Shown here: positions 44,637 through 53,225 of the stretch, piece after piece | Position numbering within the stretch: the first letter of the stretch is position 1 | Layout of the letters: every line of letters begins with the position of its first letter | Origin: CAWJFJ01 sp963800065 | GTDB lineage: Bacteria > Actinomycetota > Acidimicrobiia > Acidimicrobiales > UBA8190 | Direction: 5' to 3' | NCBI GenBank assembly: GCA_963800065.1 | Contig: CAWCZO010000008.1 | Location: 62,001-126,000 of the forward strand | Length of the DNA: 64,000 nt | Notes under the pieces: generated by a model | Databases searched by the model: none | Told to the model about the DNA's origin: nothing | Seen by the model: the letters and a program-made list of their open reading frames with translations, nothing else | Made by a program: the position numbers and the translations under genes

Positions 44637-45983
44637 TCAGGAGCCGAGATGCCGCCAGTGCACGCCGTCGGTCGTCCTCCACAGACCGGCCCCCACCTCG
44701 CACACCCACCCGTGGCGGGCATCGACGAAGACGATGTTCCCGCTCCCCCCACCGACGAGGCCGGCCCGGGCCAGGCCCGAGACCGGCGACCAGGTGTGAC
44801 CTCCGTCCGCCGTTTGGAACACGCCGAAATGGTCCGGGAACAGCCAGGCCGTATCGGGCGTGAGCACGGCCAGGTTCTCGTGCCCGAGGGAGTCGGGAGA
44901 CACGTACCCGCCCACGGGGAGACCGCCATCGGCGGGGAGCGAGACGTTCCCGCTCAGCACCGGGGCGTTGGCGGCGGCGGTGAGCGTCCATTGCTGTCCG
45001 CCGTCGCTCGAGCGGTAGAGGGCCTTGGCCTGGGACCCACTGGTGGGCTGTGACGCGCACACCATCCAGAGGTCGTCGGTCCCCGAGGCGGCGATCTCCT
45101 GACCGAAGTCGAAGTAACGGGGACAGGGGTCGGGACGTTGCTGCCACGACTGTCCGGCGTCGGAGGTGTAGCCGAGCTGTCCCACGGTGACGCCACTCGG
45201 CGTCCGACCCGGGGCGAACGAGAGCACGTAGGCGCGGGCGGGCGTGATCCGGGCGAGCTCGAGGTCCTGATCGGCGATGGAGATTCCCGGCTCTTCCGAC
45301 ACCGGTGGGGAGGCCGTCGTGGCCGTCCATGTGAGACCGTTGTCAACCGAGACGTCGACGGTGACCGGATAGGCGTCGGCCACGGGCAGGGAGCTGATCG
45401 GGCGTGTGCCCACGACGGCCCAGACGTCGGCACCGATGGCGCTCACGTCCGACACCACCGGCCCCACCGGCGCCTGTACCCACGTTCGGCCGCCGTTGGA
45501 CGTGACCCAGAGGGGAACGGTTCCCTGGGACGACGGTGTCCCACCCCACAGATAGCCGTGGGTGGTGTCGGCGAACTCGAGCTGGGCGGGGAGGTCGGCG
45601 GGCAGCGAGTCGTTGACCACCTTCCACGTCTGGCCGCCGTCGTCGGTGTGGGCCAGCACGGTGGACGCTCCGTGGAAGGCGAGGCCGAAGCCGCGGCTGT
45701 CGCTGATGAAGACGACGTTGGCCAGATTGACCAGGGGGACAGGGGTCCCCGCGGCCAGCGGGCCGACGTGCGTGTCGAAGTCGGCTGTCGCCTGTCCCGC
45801 CGGGTGGGACCGGGGCGCGCTCAGCCCGATCACCAGGCCCAGCGCCAGGGTGGCGGTGCCGACCAGGGCGAAACCCGACATGATCCGCTGGCGCCGCAGC
45901 CCTGCCGCCCGGGACAGAACGGCCCGAAAGGTCCGCGACGTGGGCGCCAATGGCGACGGATCATCCAGATGCTCGAACATCAT
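44637..45983 (-). CDS. Single-span membrane protein with extracytoplasmic BNR/sialidase-like repeats
   Basis: 448 aa. Residues 1-35 are cytoplasmic, residues about 36-56 form one membrane helix (MSGFALVGTATLALGLVIGL), and the remainder is a beta-propeller with several DDGGQTW, SNGGRTW and SSDGGQQW Asp-box motifs. Asp-box propellers occur in sialidases and in photosystem assembly factors; no sialidase active site is obvious. The start overlaps the 3' end of the ECF sigma gene by 23 bp, the position normally held by an anti-sigma factor. The N-terminus lacks the zinc-type HxxxCxxC anti-sigma motif. Confidence 0.75.
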   Translation of the reverse strand: MMFEHLDDPSPLAPTSRTFRAVLSRAAGLRRQRIMSGFALVGTATLALGLVIGLSAPRSHPAGQATADFDTHVGPLAAGTPVPLVNLANVVFISDSRGFGLAFHGASTVLAHTDDGGQTWKVVNDSLPADLPAQLEFADTTHGYLWGGTPSSQGTVPLWVTSNGGRTWVQAPVGPVVSDVSAIGADVWAVVGTRPISSLPVADAYPVTVDVSVDNGLTWTATTASPPVSEEPGISIADQDLELARITPARAYVLSFAPGRTPSGVTVGQLGYTSDAGQSWQQRPDPCPRYFDFGQEIAASGTDDLWMVCASQPTSGSQAKALYRSSDGGQQWTLTAAANAPVLSGNVSLPADGGLPVGGYVSPDSLGHENLAVLTPDTAWLFPDHFGVFQTADGGHTWSPVSGLARAGLVGGGSGNIVFVDARHGWVCEVGAGLWRTTDGVHWRHLGS

Positions 45984-46461
45984 CCACTCCTTGGGGACGT
46001 CCGACGTCGAGGTGGTGACGCAAGGTGGTCAACCCCCGCGACGCATGGGACTTCACGGCTCCGGCCGAGACGCCCAACGCCACGGCCACGTCGTTCTCGG
46101 ACCAGTCGGCCAGATAACGCAACACCACCACTTCCCGTTGTCGCCGGGGAAGGCGTCGAAGAGCGCGGGCCAAGTCGATCCGCTCGGACTGGTGGATGTC
46201 GACGAGGGCCAGAGGCTCGTCGACCAGGCTGGACAGACGCCGGCGACGGCGGTGGCGGTCGATGGAGAGGTTGGTGGCGACGGTCACGATCCATCCTTCG
46301 GGCTTCTCGCGCAGACGCGCCCAACGGAGATGGGCCCGCGCCAAAGCCTCCTGAGCCACGTCCTCGGCGTCGCCTCTGTCCCCGAGGACCCGGAAGGACA
46401 CGCGGTAGGCCAGGCGATAGAGGTCAGGGAACGCCTCCTCGAATCGCACCCCCTCGCCCAC
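45961..46461 (-). CDS. ECF RNA polymerase sigma factor (SigE/SigM-like)
   Basis: 166 aa from the GTG at 46461, which has AGGAAGG 8 bases upstream (a GTG at 46479 is possible). Region 2 is FPDLYRLAYRVSFRVLGDRGDAEDVAQEALARAHLRWARL with WIVTVATNLSIDRHRRRRR. Region 4 is LPRRQREVVVLRYLADWSENDVAVALGVSAGAVKSHASRGL, a helix-turn-helix for the -35 box. It directs polymerase to a stress or envelope regulon. It overlaps the membrane BNR-repeat gene, which may control it. Confidence 0.9.
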   Translation of the reverse strand: MGEGVRFEEAFPDLYRLAYRVSFRVLGDRGDAEDVAQEALARAHLRWARLREKPEGWIVTVATNLSIDRHRRRRRLSSLVDEPLALVDIHQSERIDLARALRRLPRRQREVVVLRYLADWSENDVAVALGVSAGAVKSHASRGLTTLRHHLDVGRPQGVDDVRASG

Positions 46462-46541
46462 GGCGCCGTCCTTCCTCACCCCGCTCTGTGGGTCTACCAG
46501 TTCCCACGCCCGAGGGCGGGAGTTGGTTGGCAATGGATGGC

Positions 46542-47597
46542 TCAGCCGTCGGTCCCCCGGGCCAGAGCCTCGAATTCCGATCCGATGGTCCCGATGACCT
46601 CGGCCGCCGGCGCCTCTCGGGCCAGGGCAAACCCCAGGCCGGCCCACAGGTTGAGGGTGTGGGGGTCACTCCTGGCCAGCGCTTCCCGGCGCAGGGCCCT
46701 GGTGGCGTTGTTGATCTGGGGGTAGGCGGACGGAGCATCCGGGTGCGCCCGCATGAAATCGTTGACCAGACCGCGGGCCCGGCGACCGCTGAAGGCGCGC
46801 GTGATCGCCGTGGCGGCAAACGTCGGATCCGACATCGACGCTTTGTGCAGGGCGGAGGCACCACTCTCGGGGCAACGAAGCAGGGCCGTCCCCAGTTGCG
46901 CGGCACTGGCCCCCGCCCCCATCACGGCGGCCACGTCGGACCCGGTCATCAGTCCCCCGGCGGCGATGACGGGCACCTCGACCCGGCGCCGGATGGCCGT
47001 CACCAGGGGCCGTAGCTCCCAGCCGTCGTCGGCAGCCGCATCGTCGTGAAACGTTCCCTGATGGCCACCGGCCTCCATCCCCTGGGCCACCACGGCGTCG
47101 ACGCCGGCGGCGGCGGCCTCCGAGGCCTCGGCCGGCGTCGTGACGGTGACCACCACGAGCGAGCCGGTGTCCTGGAGCCGGCGCACGATCCCCGCCGCCG
47201 GACAACCGAAGGTGAAGCTCACGACGGGCACCGGTCGGTTCGTCAGAAGGTCGACCTTGTCCCCCCATCCGTCGTCGTCCCACGACGCCACGACGTCGAC
47301 CCCGAAGGCCTCCGCCTCGTTCCGCAGACTCCTCAGATAGGCGTCGACCGCCGCCTGATCGACGTCGGGACTCTGGGGCACGAACAGGTTCACCCCGAAG
47401 GGCGACCGCGTCAGACGCCGAACCTCTCGGATCTGCTCCTCCATCACGTCGACGGCCAGGTAGCCGCCGGCCAGGAAACCCAGACCGCCGGCGTTGCTCA
47501 CGGCGGCGGCCAGAGCGGGCGTCGAGGGCCCTCCGGCCATGGGGGCGCCCACGATCGGCCAGCGCAACGACAGCCCCAGGAACTCCGTCATCGGCAT
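46542..47597 (-). CDS. Nitronate monooxygenase (2-nitropropane dioxygenase-like FMN enzyme)
   Basis: 351 aa from ATG 47597. It is an FMN-binding TIM barrel: PIVGAPMAGGPSTP at the N-terminus, catalytic His179 in GMEAGGHQG, and FMN-phosphate loops VIAAGGLMTG and GASAAQLGTALL. It oxidises alkyl nitronates such as propionate 3-nitronate. It lies 40 bp downstream of the LigD polymerase gene on the same strand. The sigma gene begins 80 bp beyond its stop. Confidence 0.88.
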   Translation of the reverse strand: MPMTEFLGLSLRWPIVGAPMAGGPSTPALAAAVSNAGGLGFLAGGYLAVDVMEEQIREVRRLTRSPFGVNLFVPQSPDVDQAAVDAYLRSLRNEAEAFGVDVVASWDDDGWGDKVDLLTNRPVPVVSFTFGCPAAGIVRRLQDTGSLVVVTVTTPAEASEAAAAGVDAVVAQGMEAGGHQGTFHDDAAADDGWELRPLVTAIRRRVEVPVIAAGGLMTGSDVAAVMGAGASAAQLGTALLRCPESGASALHKASMSDPTFAATAITRAFSGRRARGLVNDFMRAHPDAPSAYPQINNATRALRREALARSDPHTLNLWAGLGFALAREAPAAEVIGTIGSEFEALARGTDG

Positions 47598-47637
47598 CGA
47601 CGGGAACGTCGTGGCGGGACGGGGAACCGGTCGAGAC

Positions 47638-48573
47638 TCACGTGTGGAGTGAGGAGAAGAGATCACCCATCGTGTCGACCCGGTCCAGGACGTCAGCGGG
47701 CGTGAAACCGGGCAGCGAGCGGCCGTCGCCGGCCGCCACTTCGACCTCGTCCCAGGTGACCGGGGTCGAGACCGGCGGGCCGTCGACGGCCCGAAGGGAG
47801 TACGGGGAGACGGTCGTCTTGGCCGTGTTGTTCTGACTCCAGTCGATCAGCACCTTCCCCTGGCGCAACGGCTTCGCCATCCTCGACACGACGAGATCGG
47901 GGGCGTCCCGCTCGAGTTCCCGGGCCAGGAGGTGGGCGTACTCGTTGGTCCCCTCGGCGGGCCCGTGGCGAGCGCCGAGGGTGGCATAGAGCTGGAGCCC
48001 CTTGGAGCCGCTGGTCTTGGCCAGCAGGGCGATCCGGTCGTCGTCGGCCCGGGCCCGCAGCAGCAGCGCCGTCCGGCAGCATTCAGAGATGGTGGCCGGC
48101 GGACCGGGGTCGAGGTCGAAAACGAGGAGGTCCGGCGGGCGGGGCTGGCCGTCCACCCCGGCACGCCACATCGGTGTGTGGAATTCGACCGCAGCCAGGT
48201 TGACCAACCACATCATGGTGGCCAAGTCGTCGACGAGGACGAACCGCGTGGTGTCGCGCCCATTGTCCTTTTCCAGCTGCTTCCCCCACCGGTCGGTGCC
48301 CTTGCGCGGGAGAGACACCGTCCTGATCCAGTCCGGGGCGTGCCGGGGCACGTTCTTCTCGATGAAGCCGGCGGCGCCGATGCCGTTGGGGAACCGCTTC
48401 ACGGTGACCGGGCGGTCCTTCAGATGCGGGAGCATGACCGGCGCGATCTTGGCGTAGTAGTCGAGCATGTCCCGCTTGGTGAATCCCGAAGGGAACAACG
48501 GCTTCTCCAGATTGGAGAGCTGGAGCTCGTGCTCACCGACGGTCACGGTGATACGCGACGACTCAGGACTCAC
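47638..48573 (-). CDS. ligD: LigD-type primase/polymerase domain protein (NHEJ)
   Basis: 311 aa. The archaeo-eukaryotic-primase-like fold of LigD polymerases is shown by LSNLEKPLFPSGFTKRDMLDYYAKIAPVMLPHL near the N-terminus. The catalytic acidic pair lies in VFDLDPG, with the TSGSKGLQLYA histidine-replaced motif and SQNNTAKTTVSPYSLRA. It adds ribo- or deoxynucleotides at double-strand breaks. It is a separate gene here, its GTG start overlapping the ligase stop by 11 bp, so polymerase and ligase are made together. No Ku gene is seen in the window. Confidence 0.88.
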   Translation of the reverse strand: MSPESSRITVTVGEHELQLSNLEKPLFPSGFTKRDMLDYYAKIAPVMLPHLKDRPVTVKRFPNGIGAAGFIEKNVPRHAPDWIRTVSLPRKGTDRWGKQLEKDNGRDTTRFVLVDDLATMMWLVNLAAVEFHTPMWRAGVDGQPRPPDLLVFDLDPGPPATISECCRTALLLRARADDDRIALLAKTSGSKGLQLYATLGARHGPAEGTNEYAHLLARELERDAPDLVVSRMAKPLRQGKVLIDWSQNNTAKTTVSPYSLRAVDGPPVSTPVTWDEVEVAAGDGRSLPGFTPADVLDRVDTMGDLFSSLHT

Positions 48574-50197
48574 GACGGACCTCGTCAGGCGACTTGTCGT
48601 CCCGGAGGCCGCGCCACGACGGGTGGCGCATGCGGCCGTCGGTGGTCCACTCGGTGAAGACGACCTCACCCACCAGGCGCGGCTCGACCCACGTGGCCAC
48701 GCTGCCGTACCGACGGGGGACGTCGGTGGTGAACGGGTTCTCCGCCGATCGTGACGCCTCGAGGTTTCCGACCAGATCGTCGAGCGTGGCCTCGGTGAAC
48801 CCGGTGCCGACCTGACCGACATAGCGGAGCCCCTCGGGGGAAGGAATCCCGAGGAGGAGCGAGCCGAAGCGCCCTTGGCGATGCCCCCCGCCCGGCGTCC
48901 AGCCGCCGATGACCACCTCCTGCGTGAGGATGTTCTTCACCTTCGTCCACGTCGGGGACCGCTTGCCGGGGAGGTAGGGCGAGTCGAGTCGCTTGGCCAG
49001 GACTCCTTCGAGACCCTGCTCCCGACTCGCCCGCAGGATGTCGGAGCCGGGCCCTTCGAAGCGGGGGCTGAGCGTCCACGACGCCGCGCCGACTTTGTCG
49101 ATCCCGAGTGCCTCGAGGCGTCGGCGCCGCTCGGCGTAGGGCCGAGCCATGAGTGATTCGCCGTCGACATAGAGGAGGTCGAAGAGCACGTAGACGACCG
49201 GTTGCTCGAGCGACAATCGCTTCGCCGTGGCGGCGTTGGCGGCGTGGATGCGGGGCTGGAGCTTCTGGAACCGGGGACGCCCCTTCTCGTCGAAGGCGAC
49301 GATCTCGCCGTCGATCACGACCTGGTGGGACCCGAGGTACCCGCCGAGGGCACGTAGCTCGGGGAAGGAGGCGCTCAAGTCGTTGCCATTCCTCGACGTG
49401 ATCCGGATCCGTCCGCCGTCCACGTGCCCGATGGCCCGCACCCCGTCCCATTTGAACTCGTAGGCCCAGGCGTGGTCGTCTTTCGGCAGGGTGCCCGGTG
49501 CGGCGAGCATCGGCCGGATCTCGTCCGGCGGCGCCTCGTAACCGGCGGGGGCGTCGTCCATCCGGTGCACCATCCAGTCGCGTGCGGGAACGCCTCCCGC
49601 TGTCTCGCTCGTACCGCCTCCGATGTGGCCGGGGCCACCGCGACTGCCCCGTCGACCCGTGGCGAAGAGCACGTACCTTCCCGTGACCTTCGCCCCGTGG
49701 AGGACGACGATCACTTCGCCATCGGACCATTTCTCCTCGTCATAGGTTCCGAAGTCCCACAGGATCACGTCACCGCCGCCGTACTCACCGGCCGGGATCG
49801 TGCCGGCGAAAGTGGCGTACTCCAGGGGGTGATCTTCGGTGTGGACGGCGAGGTGGTTCGTCTTCTTGTCGACCGGGAGACCCTTGGGGATCGCCCAGCT
49901 CACCAGGACGCCGTCGCGCTCGAGCCGGAAGTCCCAGTGCAGAGCCCGGGCGTGATGCTCCTGGATCACGAATCGTCTCCCTGCCGCGACGGCTACGTCG
50001 CCGTCGACTCGGTGGTGCCGTCGGGGCGCCCGAGCCGGAACGGGCTCGGGGGTGATGGACGGGTCGCGACGGCGGCGGTAGTGCTCGAGCCTGTCCGTCT
50101 TCGGTGCGCCGTCGGTCGGCGTCCGCTTGCCGTTGGACGTCTCGCCCGTCGTCTTCTTGCCGGACTTCTTCGCTTGAGGAGGCCGTGAGGATGTCAT
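48563..50197 (-). CDS. ligD: LigD-type 3'-phosphoesterase plus ATP-dependent DNA ligase
   Basis: 544 aa. Residues about 70-185 are the phosphoesterase module (FVIQEHHARALHWDFRLERDG and EDHPLEYATFAGTIPAGEYGGG). Residues about 225-535 are the ligase. The adenylated lysine is about Lys249 in EFKWDGVR, DGEIVAFD is motif III, and an OB-fold with GWTPGGG and GSLLLG follows. This domain order (phosphoesterase-ligase, with the polymerase as a second gene) is a known split form of LigD in actinobacteria. It heals and seals double-strand breaks by NHEJ. The basic Lys/Arg-rich first 65 residues may bind DNA. Confidence 0.9.
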   Translation of the reverse strand: MTSSRPPQAKKSGKKTTGETSNGKRTPTDGAPKTDRLEHYRRRRDPSITPEPVPARAPRRHHRVDGDVAVAAGRRFVIQEHHARALHWDFRLERDGVLVSWAIPKGLPVDKKTNHLAVHTEDHPLEYATFAGTIPAGEYGGGDVILWDFGTYDEEKWSDGEVIVVLHGAKVTGRYVLFATGRRGSRGGPGHIGGGTSETAGGVPARDWMVHRMDDAPAGYEAPPDEIRPMLAAPGTLPKDDHAWAYEFKWDGVRAIGHVDGGRIRITSRNGNDLSASFPELRALGGYLGSHQVVIDGEIVAFDEKGRPRFQKLQPRIHAANAATAKRLSLEQPVVYVLFDLLYVDGESLMARPYAERRRRLEALGIDKVGAASWTLSPRFEGPGSDILRASREQGLEGVLAKRLDSPYLPGKRSPTWTKVKNILTQEVVIGGWTPGGGHRQGRFGSLLLGIPSPEGLRYVGQVGTGFTEATLDDLVGNLEASRSAENPFTTDVPRRYGSVATWVEPRLVGEVVFTEWTTDGRMRHPSWRGLRDDKSPDEVRRES

Positions 50198-50251
50198 GTC
50201 ATCGCCCGTTCGAGGCTGGTCCTGTCCCGCCGATCCTAACGGGACAACCGA

Positions 50252-51226
50252 TCACTCCCCGGTGGCCGGGGGAGCGATTTGCCCGTCGAGGATCTCCGGG
50301 CGCCGCCGCACCTGTGTCGCCATCATCTCCAGGACGGCTTCGTCGGCGCTGGTGAACGGCGGTGGGGCCATGCTCCGCGGGTACAGATGCCGGGCTCTTA
50401 CGACGTTGACCTCCGCCGAGTAGACCGTGACCTGGGCCGCCAGGTACAGGAACGAGATCAGGCCGATGATGCTGCCGAAGTAGCCGTAGGTCTGGTTGGC
50501 GTGCCTGAGGGTGTGGCCGACGAGCAGCGTCCCGGCGTACTGGAGGATCGTCCATCCGGTCCCCGCCAACAAGGCGCCCGCAATGAGGTGGCCGGTGGTG
50601 ATGGATCTGGGGGTGAGGATGCGGAAGCCGGCCACGAAGAGTCCCATGTTGACGGCCAGCCCGACGACGGCGGCGGCTGATTGGAACCACACCGCCCCGT
50701 GGCCGATGGTGACGAGGCCGGCCAGGAACGTCGTCAGGACGAGGTCGAAGCCCAGAAGAGCCAGGAACCCCAGACTGCGTCCCAGCCTCGATAGGAATCC
50801 GGGCCGGATGGGACGGGGAATGTTCCAGACCTCGGCCATCGCCCTCTGGGCCGCCTGGCACACGCCGAAGGACCCCCAAACCAGACCCAACAAGCCGACG
50901 ACGAGTCCGACGGCGCTGCCCGATCGCAGCGAGCGGACGCCGTGGGGCCCGGCGAGCTGCTGACCCACGATGGGGAACTGTCCGACGGCGGAGTGGACGA
51001 TCCGGTTCTGAAGGCCGACGTCGTGGGCGAAGAGGAGTCCGAGAAGAGTGATGAGCACGAGCAGAAGGGGAAACAGCGAAAGAAGGCCGTAGTAGGCGAT
51101 GAGGGCGACGAGGGTGCCACCGGAGTCGTCCCCGAACTTCTTGACGACCCCGAACATGAAGGAGGGTGACTCGTGTCGCTGCTGCCACGCGTCGATTCGG
51201 CGGACAGTCCTCGTGATCAGGTTCAC
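50252..51226 (-). CDS. YihY/BrkB-family integral membrane protein
   Basis: 324 aa from a GTG at 51226. Six hydrophobic helices are seen with the family motifs ALIAYYGLLSLFPLLLVLITLLG, FGVCQAAQRAMAEVWNIPRP and LYLAAQVTVYSAEVN. The family was once called RNase BN in error. Its function is unproven, and transport or envelope roles have been proposed. It is divergent from the APC permease (starts 87 bp apart) and lies 54 bp upstream of the LigD ligase gene on the same strand. Confidence 0.88.
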   Translation of the reverse strand: MNLITRTVRRIDAWQQRHESPSFMFGVVKKFGDDSGGTLVALIAYYGLLSLFPLLLVLITLLGLLFAHDVGLQNRIVHSAVGQFPIVGQQLAGPHGVRSLRSGSAVGLVVGLLGLVWGSFGVCQAAQRAMAEVWNIPRPIRPGFLSRLGRSLGFLALLGFDLVLTTFLAGLVTIGHGAVWFQSAAAVVGLAVNMGLFVAGFRILTPRSITTGHLIAGALLAGTGWTILQYAGTLLVGHTLRHANQTYGYFGSIIGLISFLYLAAQVTVYSAEVNVVRARHLYPRSMAPPPFTSADEAVLEMMATQVRRRPEILDGQIAPPATGE

Positions 51227-51313
51227 GGTCCGGTTCTATCCCACAATCCCGGGACCCACCCCGTAGAGTGCGGTCCAGTGCGACGTGCCGTGCTCCCGCT
51301 GCGGGTCTCGTCG

Positions 51314-53215
51314 ATGAGCGGCCTCCGCACCGTCGGCCGTCTCCTCATCGGGCGGCCGCTCTCGTCTCATGAGGCGTCGAGCGAGCAGATCACGCCGATC
51401 GAGGGCTTGTCGGCGCTTTCCCTCGACGCACTGACCTCGGTGGCCTACGGGCCCGAGGCCATCCTGATCGTCCTGGCCTCGGCCGGTGCCGCCTCGCTGC
51501 ACCTCATCCTGCCCATCACCATCGCCATCGTCGTGCTCTTGGTCATCTTGGTGACCTCCTACCGCCAGGTGATCGACGCCTACCCGCACGGCGGTGGGGC
51601 CTACGCCGTCTCCCGCGACAATTTCGGCCCCCGGGTGAGCAAGCTGGCCGGTGCCGCCCTCATCGTGGACTACACCCTGACGGTCGCCGTCTCCATCGCC
51701 GCCGGCGTGGGTGCCCTCACCTCCGCCTTTCCGTCGACGACGCCCCACACCGTCGAGATGTGCCTGGGCATCCTGTTGATCATCACCGCCCTCAACCTGC
51801 GCGGGCTGGGGGAGAGTGCGCGGGCCTTTCTCGTCCCCACCCTGGTGTTCATCGTGGGGTTGCTGGCCATCATCGCTGTCGGCCTGATCCATCCCCTGGG
51901 CCTCGCCGCCGCCCCCTTGGGGACGTCCCTCGTTCCCACGCACGCCCTGGAGACGGTGTCGGTCTTCCTCGTCCTGAAGGCCTTCTCGGCCGGCTGCAGC
52001 GCCCTCACCGGCGTGGAGGCCATCGCCAACGGCGTTCCGCTCTTCAAGGAGCCGCGCGTCACCCGGGCCAAGCGGACCGAGCTCCTGCTGGGCGTCATCC
52101 TCGGCGTCATGCTGCTCGGGCTGGCCGTGCTGGCCCGGAAGTTCCACGTTCAGCCGCGGACCAACCAGACGGCGTTGAGCCAGATCATGGGGGAGGCGGT
52201 GGGACGGCACTGGGCCTACTACATCGTGTCGCTCACGATCACCCTGGTCCTGGCCCTGGCGGCCAACACCTCCTTCGGTGGATTGCCGGTTCTGACCAGC
52301 CTGTTGTCGAGGGACAACTACCTGCCCCATCTCTTCGGGGTGCGCGACAGTCGCCTGGTCTTCGGCAACGGTGTGTGGACCCTGACCATCTTCTCGGCCG
52401 TTCTCCTGGTGGTGGTGGGCGGTAACACCAACACCTTGATACCCCTGTTCGCCATCGGTGTGTTCATCGGCTTCACGCTGTCCCAGGCCGGCCTCGTGGT
52501 CCACTGGAAGCGGACGAGACAACGGGCATGGACCCGGCGGGCCACCATCAACGGGATCGGTGCCGTCGTGACGGCCAGCGCCACTGTGGTCTTCCTATTG
52601 ACGAAATTCGTGGAGGGGGCCTGGGTGGTCGTGATCGCCATTCCCCTCTTCATCGTGCTGTTCAACCGGGTCGAGGTCTACTACCGACGTGCCAGTGTCG
52701 AGTTGGGGATCGGGGTCACTCCGTCACATCCGAAGCGTCGGCGCACCGTCGTGGTGGTACCGGTCATAAACGTGTCGCTGCTGACCGAGCACGCTCTGTC
52801 GGAGGCGATCTCGCTCGGGGACGACGTCATGGCCGTGACGGTGGTGTTCGACGGGGAGCCGGTAGGGCTGCCCCGGGCCGACGTCGAGCGTCAATGGCGC
52901 CAATGGGACCCCGGAGTGGAGCTGCGGGTCCTCCACACCGACTACGCATCGATCGTCCAGCCCATCGTGCGGCTGGTCGACGAGCTCCGGGAGAACGACG
53001 ACCGGCAGGTGGTCGTTCTCATCCCCGTGGTGATGCCCGACCGCCTGCGCTACCGGTTGCTCCATAACCAGGTGGACCTGGCCCTCGCCGGTGAGCTGCG
53101 CCGCCGACCCGATGTCGTCGTGGCCCGCGTCCCCATGCCCATCAACCCCTCGGAGCCTGCCGGTCCCGACGAGCACGACGAGGACGACCCGGTGGGGCCA
53201 CCCGACGGTGGGTAG
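51314..53215 (+). CDS. APC-superfamily amino acid/cation permease with C-terminal cytoplasmic domain
   Basis: 633 aa from ATG 51314 (a GTG at 51284 is possible; the longer open frame would overlap the divergent gene's start). About 12 membrane helices span residues 40-480. The first helix region has the unwound APC motif LSLDALTSVAYGPEAIL and later HGGGAYAVSRDNFG. Residues about 500-633 form a soluble, USP-like domain (VVVVPVINVSLLTEHALSEAI). This is the YdaO-like sub-family, whose Bacillus member KimA carries potassium and is controlled by c-di-AMP. The substrate here could be potassium or amino acids. Confidence 0.85.
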   Translation: MSGLRTVGRLLIGRPLSSHEASSEQITPIEGLSALSLDALTSVAYGPEAILIVLASAGAASLHLILPITIAIVVLLVILVTSYRQVIDAYPHGGGAYAVSRDNFGPRVSKLAGAALIVDYTLTVAVSIAAGVGALTSAFPSTTPHTVEMCLGILLIITALNLRGLGESARAFLVPTLVFIVGLLAIIAVGLIHPLGLAAAPLGTSLVPTHALETVSVFLVLKAFSAGCSALTGVEAIANGVPLFKEPRVTRAKRTELLLGVILGVMLLGLAVLARKFHVQPRTNQTALSQIMGEAVGRHWAYYIVSLTITLVLALAANTSFGGLPVLTSLLSRDNYLPHLFGVRDSRLVFGNGVWTLTIFSAVLLVVVGGNTNTLIPLFAIGVFIGFTLSQAGLVVHWKRTRQRAWTRRATINGIGAVVTASATVVFLLTKFVEGAWVVVIAIPLFIVLFNRVEVYYRRASVELGIGVTPSHPKRRRTVVVVPVINVSLLTEHALSEAISLGDDVMAVTVVFDGEPVGLPRADVERQWRQWDPGVELRVLHTDYASIVQPIVRLVDELRENDDRQVVVLIPVVMPDRLRYRLLHNQVDLALAGELRRRPDVVVARVPMPINPSEPAGPDEHDEDDPVGPPDGG

Positions 53216-53225
53216 CGGTCGCCGT

